From Oreohelix idahoensis (taxonomy: Eukaryota; Mollusca; Gastropoda; Stylommatophora; Oreohelicidae): a DNA stretch of 64,000 bases. Location of the stretch: contig JAMPIV010014148.1 in the NCBI GenBank assembly GCA_024509875.1, positions 248,001 to 312,000 on the forward strand, written 5' to 3'. The translations under genes and the position numbers were made by a program. Below the pieces are notes generated by a model, which saw only the letters and a program-made list of their open reading frames with translations, did not search any database and had not been told where the DNA came from. Numbering within the stretch: position 1 is the first letter of the stretch; each line of letters starts with the position of its first letter. Below, in pieces: positions 56,890 to 64,000 of this stretch.

Positions 56890-57300
56890 CCCCAATGAGT
56901 ATAAAATAACTTAACAGCTGGTGTCACAGGTCAGTTAGTGTTGAGCACTGTAACAGCAGGTGTTCAACTGATTCCTCATGGTGGTGGCAGTGCCTACAGT
57001 TTGGTTCACGTAGTGGGTCTATTCTATTTAAATGTTTACTGACTATTCTCAGCTGGAAGATTAGACTCTGATCTCTTCTTGTCCGTTGTTTAACTGGATC
57101 TTGATGGTTTGGTTTCGCTTAATATTTGAAGAAAGGACGCCCTGTCTGGGAGGTAGCCTACAGGTTTAGCTAATCTTGCCTATAATTGTTTTTCAGGATC
57201 TATTGGCAGGTTTGCAGTGTGGTACTTGATGAGAACAGGGATGTCCTGCTCCACTTTTGGATAGTTTATCGGCTTTTTCATTTCCTGGGATTAAGAACAC
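56890..57300 (-). pseudogene. LINE C-terminal remnant with zinc motif
   Basis: Minus strand reads LAKPVGYLPDRASFFKY, stop, PNHQDPVKQRTRRDQSLIFQLR, HLNRIDPLREPNCRHCHHHEES, VEHLLLQCSTLTDL, stop near 56930. The R-x-x-x-x-R-L ... CxxC ... EHxLxxC arrangement is the C-terminal part of many non-LTR retrotransposon pol proteins. Only this end is left. Confidence 0.65.
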
Positions 57301-57319
57301 AATACACTACAGATATGAA

Positions 57320-57610
57320 ATATTTTATCCACGCTGAATTAATTGCAAGTTATGCTTAAGGGATTTTTCTCTACACCACAATGTTGAAAAAACTGGACTC
57401 ATCGCTCTAACGAACTGCTCGGTTCATTCATTCCTAAGACGCGATATGTTCCCAAATCTTGCCTGTGATGTTAAACTCCGCCCATACAACCAATAGCTAA
57501 GAGTCCATCTGGTCTCTCGTACCTAGACTATCTCTTGTCCCCTGTGAGTCTAAAAGTGGGTGGGCCACTCGCTAACAACTTTCAATGCCGTGCTGTATGA
57601 CAAACAGAAG
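57320..57610 (-). mobile_element. Diverged LTR remnant related to the element A LTR
   Basis: Blocks such as 'tctcttgtcccctgtgagtctaaaagtgggtg' (57530-57560), 'ccgcccatacaaccaat' (57477-57493) and 'ctgaatta' appear in the same order as in the A LTR (34490-34710: 'gctcttgtcccctgtcagtcc', 'agcccataccaaccaat'). Divergence is high, so it is an older relative. Confidence 0.5.
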
Positions 57611-57694
57611 CAAAGAAAATCACCTGCCTTCCAATTGTCACAAAGACCTCCGTCAACTTCTGTTTGCCTAGATCGATAAGGCTTTGGCGCTCAT

Positions 57695-58985
57695 TTATAA
57701 CAGTACATTGGGAACTCAACACAAACTGTGTACATATGGAACTAAATACAAACTGTGTACATATGGAAATCTATAAAACTGTGTACATATTGTACACATG
57801 TGGAATAGCTGTGTACATATGGAACTCAATAAATACTGTGTACATATGGAACTCATTTCAACTGTTTACGTATGGGACTCAATTCAAACTGTGTAAATAT
57901 GGCACTCAATACAAATGTGTACATATGGTATTCAATACAAGCTGTGTACATATGGAATTCAGTACAACTATGTACATACGGAACTCAATATAAACTGTGT
58001 ACATATGGAATTCAATAAAACTGTGTACATATGGAACTCAATACAACTGTGTACACATGTAACTCAATACAAGCTGTGTACATATGGAACTCAATATAAA
58101 CTGTGCACATATGGAACTCAAAAAATGTGTACATATGGAACTCAATGCAAACTGTGTACATATGGAACTCAATACACAATGTGTACATATGGAACTCAAT
58201 ACAAACTGCAGACATATGGAACTCAATAAGAACTGTGTTCATATGTAGCTCATTACAAACTTGTACATGTGTAACTCAATACAAATTGTGTACATATGGA
58301 ACTCAGTAAAACTGTGTACCCATGCAACTCAATTCAAACTGTTGTCACATAAATATTGGATCGATCTCTTTTCCTCTCCGGCATTATTTAGTTACATTTT
58401 TTGAGTGGAATAAATTACGTGCTTTTCTGTGGCCGTCACATTTTCTTTCCCTGCTATCAAGCAGATATTTGGTACTGTAAAATCATCTGGAATTTTTAAT
58501 ACACACTGTGTACATTCGGAAATCACTACAAACTGTGTACGTATTGAACTCAAAAAAATGTGTGCACATGAACTCAATGCACACTGCGTACATATGGAGC
58601 TCAATAAAAACTCCGTACACATGGAAATCAATAGACAATATGAACTCAGTACAAACCTTGAGCATACGGAACTCAATACAAACCTTGTAATATGCTAAAA
58701 CTCATGGAAATCAATACGACTGCGTACATACGGAACTCAATACAAACTTTGTACATATGCAACTCAATAAAACTGTGTAAATATGGAACTCAAACAAACT
58801 GTGTACATATGGAACTCGGTAAAAACTGTGTAAATATGGACCTCAATACAAACTGGGGACATATGGAACTCAATAAATATGTGTACATTTAGAACTCAAT
58901 ACAGACCTTGTACACATGGAACTCAAAACAAACTGTGTATATTTTGAACTCATTAAAACCGTGTACATATGGGACTCAATACAAA
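57695..58985. repeat. 27-bp minisatellite, about 40 units with one interruption
   Basis: Consensus about CAATACAAACTGTGTACATATGGAACT, with units of 26-28 bases. About 58340-58500 is a non-repeat interruption. Because the unit is close to nine codons, several overlapping open frames encode YGTQYKLCT-like repeats; these are products of the array and not genes. Confidence 0.9.
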
Positions 58986-59529
58986 CGTAATGTGCAGCAT
59001 CTGATGTATGCGAATTTCCTATTATATGGTAATTTTCAGCGGAAGTTTCTTCACAAGATGGGAAGAAAATGTATGCAAAACCTTCAAAAACTGGAAGTTT
59101 TTCGTCACGTTATGTCATTCTGTATACTATTACAGTTCTGAAAGAAACTAATTAAACAAACAAACTTTTTGGTTTTAAATTAAAAGGCGTGTTTTGAAAA
59201 GAAGAAAGGTCGAACATATTGTAGAAACAAAAATTGATAGAAATAGAAATAGAGAACGAACTAACGAATCAATGCACGAACTTTATTTTCAAAGGCTTTA
59301 GAATTGAACTCGCAGGCCCGTCTAACATTCTGACCTTCTTATCTCTCGTCTTCCATACTGAGTCTATTTATTTTTACATGTATCTTAAAATACTACTTAA
59401 ATTAAAATAAACAGCGCTTTCTTAGAGGTAATATGTAAATATATTTATTTGGGTCTACACACTGCATGAGGTTTTGTCTGAAACTAGGCGCATTGCACGT
59501 TTTTGTATTAAATAGAGTGGCTTAGTGTT
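58986..59529. other. No gene seen
   Basis: AT-rich non-coding sequence between two minisatellites. Confidence 0.35.
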
Positions 59530-60130
59530 GGACATGGAGCAACCATCCTAGATTGTGGAATAATAGTCTGGACATAGAGCAACCATCCTAGATAGTGGAA
59601 CAATAGTCTGGACATGGAGCAACCATCCTAGATTGTGGAAGTATAGTCTGGACATGGAACAACCATCCTAGATAGTGGAACAATAGTCTGGACATGGAGC
59701 TAGCATCCTAGATTGTGGAACAATAGTCTGGACATGGAGCTAGCATCCTAGATTGTGGAACAATAGTCTGGAAATGGAACAACCATCCTAGCTAGTGGAA
59801 CAATAGTCTGGACATGGAGCTAGCATCCTAGATTGTGGAACAATAGTTTGGACATGGAGCAACCATCCTAGATTGTGGAACAATAGTCTGGACATGGAGC
59901 AACCATCCTAGATTGTGGAACAATAGTCTGGACATGGAGCTACCATCCTAGATTGTGGAACAATAGTTTGGACATGGAGCTACCATCCTAGATTGTGGAA
60001 CAATAGTCTAGACATGGAGCAACCATCTTTGATTGTGGAACAATAGTCTGGACATGGAGCAACCATCCTAGATAGTGGAACAATAGTCTGGACATGGAGC
60101 AACCATCCTAGATTGTGGAACAATAGTCTG
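59530..60130. repeat. 40-bp minisatellite, about 15 units
   Basis: Unit GGACATGGAGCAACCATCCT followed by AGATTGTGGAACAATAGTCT, very regular, with variants AGCTAGC or AGCTACC for AGCAACC. It ends in 'ctgaccgacag'. Confidence 0.95.
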
Positions 60131-60332
60131 ACCGACAGAAAGAAAAGATACTGGACATTGTGATATCATGGCACGGGAAGAAGCCAGCAGTAGAACTGAT
60201 AAACAATACAGGAAATAGGAAGGTGTGGACATTGATAAATATAACAAACAATATGAACTGCTGAAGAGCGCTTTTCATCGCTGACGTCAAATTTTATTTG
60301 TGTTTGCATTTTCTTCTTCTTCGTTCGTCCTC
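60131..60332. other. Unassigned; ends in a TTC repeat
   Basis: No gene. 'ttcttcttcttcgttcgtcctcag' at 60311-60334 resembles the tailed end of the LINE piece at 35231 and may be another minus-oriented tail. Confidence 0.3.
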
Positions 60333-60957
60333 AGACTTCTACACTAATGACTCCAATAAAGTTCTAGGGATCACGATTGACCAGCACTTAACGTGGAACT
60401 CCCATGTACGGAATTTAACCAAACACTTAGCTCAAAAGACGTACCAGCTAGCCAAATTAAAACACTTCTTAGACGCAGACTCTAGACTATTGTTCGACAT
60501 CTCACATATACAGACACATCTAGATTACTGATCTACACTATGGGCTGGTTGCCCTGATTCCACCTCGAAGAGACTGCACTCCCTGCATAAAAGAGCAGTA
60601 CGTCTGATCACCGATAATCGCACGATACCACACACAAGGACAGGAAAAGAACCCAAAATACTGTCCCTAAAAAAACGTCTTCTCTACAACAAAGCCAAGC
60701 TGACTCACGCAATTCTATCTAACAATGCCCCGCCGTATCTACGATCACTGTTTCAAACCAGTAGAAGAGAGGGACAACAATTACGTCTGTTACGTCTGCC
60801 CAAACCTAGAATCGACCTGTTCAAAAAGAGTCTAGCCTACTCTGGAGCATACTTATGGAACAGCTTTCCACACCACCTAAAAAGTCTACCTACACAATAT
60901 TCATTTAACAAAGTACTTTTCAAACACTTCCTCAACACTGATTATCTACCCCCATAG
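60333..60957 (+). pseudogene. Non-LTR retrotransposon reverse transcriptase, C-terminal end
   Basis: Plus frame: SDFYTNDSNKVLGITIDQHLTW (the KxLGxxID post-palm block), LAKLKHFLDADSRLLF, a TGA near 60530, then TLWAGCPDSTSKRLHSLHKRAVRLI (the L-x-x-L-x-KRAxR block), PPYLRSLF and AYSGAYLWNSFPHHLKSL, ending LNTDYLPP at a TAG (60955-60957). This is the C terminus of a jockey/CR1-group RT. The palm with its FADD box lies outside the surviving part, so the copy is 5'-truncated. Only one stop lies in 220 codons, so it is a fairly recent insertion. Confidence 0.8.
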
Positions 60958-61264
60958 AAACAGCATTTGCCTGTCAACATCTCATCCATAGGTCAACATT
61001 TCTTGTCCTCTTCCGCTCGTTTTTTTCTAGAATAATTTGTTTTATATTCATGTAATATTATAATATTATTATATTCACTTTAAAATATTATTATATAATG
61101 TAATGTATGTGAGAATGTACCCACATACCACTGTACTTTAGAAATGTCAATCGTGAGAATGTACCCGCATACCACTGTACTTTAGAGATGTGAATGTTTT
61201 CGTTTGCTTAAATGGAATGATGTATATGATAATAAGCAGATATACATAATTTTTTTTTAAACTT
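60958..61264 (+). other. 3' UTR of the non-LTR element, with a 46-bp direct repeat
   Basis: The phrase 'gagaatgtacccacataccactgtactttaga' occurs at 61111-61142 and again, with one change, at 61156-61187. The region ends in a T8-A tract at about 61252. No coding sequence. Confidence 0.5.
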
Positions 61265-61674
61265 ATTATTATTATTTTATTTTCCACCAAAAATGTATGG
61301 ATATAAGCGAGAATGTGTTTATGTAATTTTTGTATTGATGATTATGACACATTCAAAAGTACAGATTAATTGTAGATGGTTTGACAGCATCAGTGAGTGT
61401 CGGTATACAGAATTTATTAATTTTTATTTTTATTTATTTATTGTTTTGTTTATTTTATTTTATTATTTATTTTTACCCAATTACTATCTTCTTTGTTTAA
61501 AAAAAACCAATTCATTTTTTATTATGATTGTATATGAATGCTGTTATGCTAACTTTATAAAGTTGCATGCCTTTAAAGTAATGCTTAAAGTACATGTGGG
61601 AATGAAAGGATATAGTATGCAAGATAAATGAGAGTGGAAGGGCAAAATGTTAGACGGGCATGCACGCCCAATTC

Positions 61675-62979
61675 TTAGGCCTTCGAAAATAAAGTTCGTT
61701 CGTTCGTACTCCTTACTTCTTCCTTCGTCTCCCTTGGTTTATGCATCTCATCTATTACCTCGTATCTCATAATCCTTGCCTTTCCATGCCGCTCCTTTTC
61801 TCTGCATTTACCGTTATTTCTCCTATTTCTCTCTCCATCTGGACTCGTGTATCGGTAATCTCGTCGATCCACATCTCTTCCATTACTACTTCTCTTATTT
61901 CTCTCTCTCTATCGGCTCTGAGATCGGTAGTCTCTCTTTGATCTCTACTTCCCCTTCTGTTCTCCTTGTTCTTTGACTCTTTGTATTTTCTATCAATATA
62001 TCTGTAAAGTGCTGCTATCTCTTTCTCGTCCTCCCTTTCACCACTATTTCTTCGTCCATGGGCCCTTCTATCCTTGTCCCTACGACTACCATCACAATCT
62101 TCGTCAGACTCTGACCAGTCTGAGTACCCTGATATGACCGTGTCTAAATCTTGTTGTCTTCTCCTGTTATGTCTATGATCGACTTTGTCTACTTCTCCTG
62201 TTATGTCTATGATCGACTTTGTCTATTTCTCTTGCCATTCTCCTTCTATTTGGTCTCACCTCTAACTGTGTCGTATTTCTCAACTTTGCCAGGTGTCTGA
62301 TGACGTCCAATACCTCTTCGTCACTCGTCTAATCCCTTGCTTAGATCTCTTCATGTGCATTTGTATCTTCTGCTTTTGTTTCGTCACCCTCCTGAGGGTC
62401 TCCCTGTGAACTGTCTTGTTCTTTCAATCTCTCTTCTCCATCCTGTAATCTTTGCTCATATTCCATCATTGTCATGTCTACCTCATTCTCCGAGTTACCC
62501 CACTCGGTTCTCAATCTTCGTATCTCCTTCGAAATATCATTCTCCTGCAAATTGTCCTGTACATCCTGCGTAGTCACTATCCTGTCATCCTCCGGCGTAT
62601 CTCGCATTTTTTCTTCTTGTTCTTGGTATGTGTTTTGTGGGGGTGGGATTAACCAACTTGGTTTTATCCCTAGTTTTTCATACATTCCTGCCGTTGTTGC
62701 GATCTGTCTACTCCTTGATGGTTGTCTGTGTTCTCCGCTGGGAGTATTTTCCTGTGATGTGCACTTCTCGCTTTGGTCCGGTACTTCCGTTTGTGTGCCG
62801 ACGTCTCTCCTTGTTTTCTGTTTACGTACCAACACTAACCATTCGTCTCTGCGTAATGTCCTGTCTCTTGATTGTTGTCCTATCCTGAATGTTCCATGGT
62901 CTATTGCTAGGACTTTCATATTTTGTTGTAAACCTTCGTTGGTAAGATCTGTTCTTGGTGTTCCACCATGATCCAACAT
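61675..62979 (-). pseudogene. Unrecognised charged/RS-rich protein, copy 2
   Basis: ATG at 62979 opens 212 codons: MLDHGGTPRTDLTNEGL, VLAIDHGTFRIGQQSRD, WLVLVRKQKTRRDVGTQTE, PSWLIPPPQNTYQEQEEK, RLRTEWGNSENEVDMTMMEYEQ. It ends at TAA 62341-62343, a position where copy 1 reads MAQEIRR, so the stop is a mutation. After a small deletion near 62294 and two 34-bp repeat units the Arg/Ser/Asp-rich part follows (YRYIDRKYKESK, RDYRYTSPDGERNRRNNG, MRYEVIDEMHKPRETKEE), ending at 61675. The full protein would be roughly 430 residues. It is conserved enough between copies to align throughout, but I do not recognise it. It lies just downstream, on the same strand, of a piggyBac remnant and could be a second protein of that element. 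Confidence 0.5.
62159..62226. repeat. 34-bp tandem repeat, two units
   Basis: Units at 62159-62192 and 62193-62226. Copy 1 has four (35961-36094). Confidence 0.85.
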
Positions 62980-63049
62980 ACTTGTATATCAGGTTTTTTT
63001 TAAATTTCTTTTAAATTTGGATGTTCTTTTCTTCTGACTTCTTGAAATA

Positions 63050-63215
63050 AAAAGTGAAGTTTTCCAATATTTATTGGTCTTTCTCCAAGTAATGTACTAG
63101 TTAATAAGTTGGTCACTCATGTCTACCCCTTTTATGTACATTTTATAATCCCTTACAAGATTTGGCTGTCAAACATTAAATTCTCGAAAATTCTCATTCA
63201 CCTTAGCTCTACCGT
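63050..63215 (-). pseudogene. piggyBac-type transposase remnant (segment copy 2)
   Basis: Same block as 50998-51165: QPNLVRDYKMYIKGVDMSDQ, LIN, TAG, YITWRKT, with the stop at the same codon. The shared stop shows that both derive from one already broken copy. Confidence 0.6.
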
Positions 63216-64000
63216 ACGCATTTACAATATGAACACACCAAACCAGTTTTATAGTGTTGACGGCACTAAGTGCCTGGGAGGAGTTATTTGTCGATGACAA
63301 CTCAACAACGATTACATAGGATGCCCATTGCATGCAGAGATAAAAGTTTTAACAAATACAGACTGCCCAAGAAAGGAATCTAGTGTGTGAATTTATTGCT
63401 CTAATAAAGCACAAGAATCTTTAAAAACAAAACCACACAGGAAAGGAACAATATTATGATAATCTAATATTGCTTAGTATAGTTTGGTATATCTTTAAAA
63501 GAAAATGTTGCTTTATTGTTCATTAAAATATGCATAACACTTAACTATTATGATTGCTCACAACTTTGCTGTTTCCCTTGCAAGACAATTACCTCCCTTA
63601 CATATATTATGCTAAAAAAGTTTACATGGTTCACAGGATTCAGAGTTTCATTCCAGTCTCTAAACACATCACTGACCCACATAGACATATGTCTAAAATT
63701 AGTTCTATGATATGATATTAAATAACATCTTCTGTCATTATGATTAATACGTTGAATTACAATTAAATCCAGAGTGTTGAAGAACTAGTTGTCAACATCC
63801 CATCTTACTAGTACTATATATTCAGACAATTTAATATTTTAAGTAAGACTTCACACATAAGAAGAAAGTATTTTGAACTTACTGGTTCTGTCAGAGACTT
63901 GATTGGAAACTGATTAATACAACTGGACACAATAATCCAAATCTATATACAATGTTTACGATGACAATATATTTAAATCTTCACACCAGTTCAAAACGTC

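Larger units (their letters stand above)
61265..64000 (+). repeat. Duplicated segment copy 2 (uninterrupted), runs off the window
   Basis: Collinear with 14544-14931, 35153-35230, 35531-36128 and 50186-51984, i.e. copy 1 after removal of element A, the 289-bp LINE piece and the hAT. It shows single empty sites for all three (ATAAA at about 61624, TAAGTTCG at about 61690, GTCTCACC at 62252). Same orientation as copy 1. The right boundary lies beyond 64000. Confidence 0.85.

Noticed and set aside
57664..58892. Several overlapping open frames with YGTQYKLCT-like repeats, at first sight a repeat protein
   Set aside because: They occur on both strands and in several frames of the same 27-bp minisatellite. 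Unit length varies by one base, so no single frame is kept.
59530..60130. Regular 40-bp repeats considered as a CRISPR array
   Set aside because: There are no unique spacers between repeats, the units are head-to-tail, and the setting is eukaryotic.

Overview
The window is invertebrate nuclear DNA made almost entirely of transposable elements (TEs). I see no operon-like gene packing, no CRISPR array, no rRNA or tRNA gene and no host gene I can support. It is AT-rich and contains (AT)n, (C)n and minisatellite tracts. It carries Ty3/Gypsy, non-LTR, Penelope-like, hAT, Kolobok-type and piggyBac-like sequences and a tRNA-derived SINE. That mixture fits a metazoan, perhaps a lophotrochozoan such as a mollusc; the species call is inference only. 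Many coding regions carry stops and frameshifts and are annotated as pseudogenes. One, the Gypsy polyprotein at 41229-45620, is intact.

Left part (1-14543): unassigned sequence with a 33-bp tandem repeat; LTR fragments of a family here called D (2093-2800 and 11696-12846); an ordinary Gypsy remnant (element E, 5441-7480, minus) split by an RTE-type LINE fragment; a GIY-YIG domain of a Penelope-like element (7495-7829); a DNA transposon bounded by TTAA (8771-11685) with a broken Kolobok/'Mutator-like' transposase; and a tRNA-derived SINE with 11-bp target-site duplications (TSDs) (13340-13689).

Centre (14544-51984): a segmental-duplication copy opened by a stack of insertions. A 20.2-kb LTR retrotransposon (A, 14932-35152, minus, TSD ATAAA) holds a second LTR retrotransposon of opposite orientation (B, 19628-28105) in its integrase and a DNA transposon with long inverted repeats (about 30500-32430) in its leader. 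Further right lie a 289-bp LINE piece (35231-35519, TSD 11 bp) and a 14-kb hAT interval (36129-50177, TSD GTCTCACC). The hAT interval contains a young, apparently intact LTR retrotransposon (C, 39225-47868, TSD ATTAT, LTRs about 99.5% identical). A, B and C all have integrase upstream of reverse transcriptase, the order of the Gmr1-like Ty3/Gypsy group, and all have primer-binding sites resembling the tRNA-Pro 3' end.

Right part (51985-64000): a tiny retroposon insertion, a 68-bp minisatellite split by a D-family element (52711-55504), LINE and LTR remnants, 27-bp and 40-bp minisatellites, a non-LTR reverse-transcriptase C terminus (60333-60957), and the second copy of the duplicated segment (61265-64000) without the insertions. 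Comparing the two copies gives exact insertion points and a relative time order. The duplicated segment encodes a repeated charged/RS-rich protein that I do not recognise, next to a piggyBac transposase remnant.
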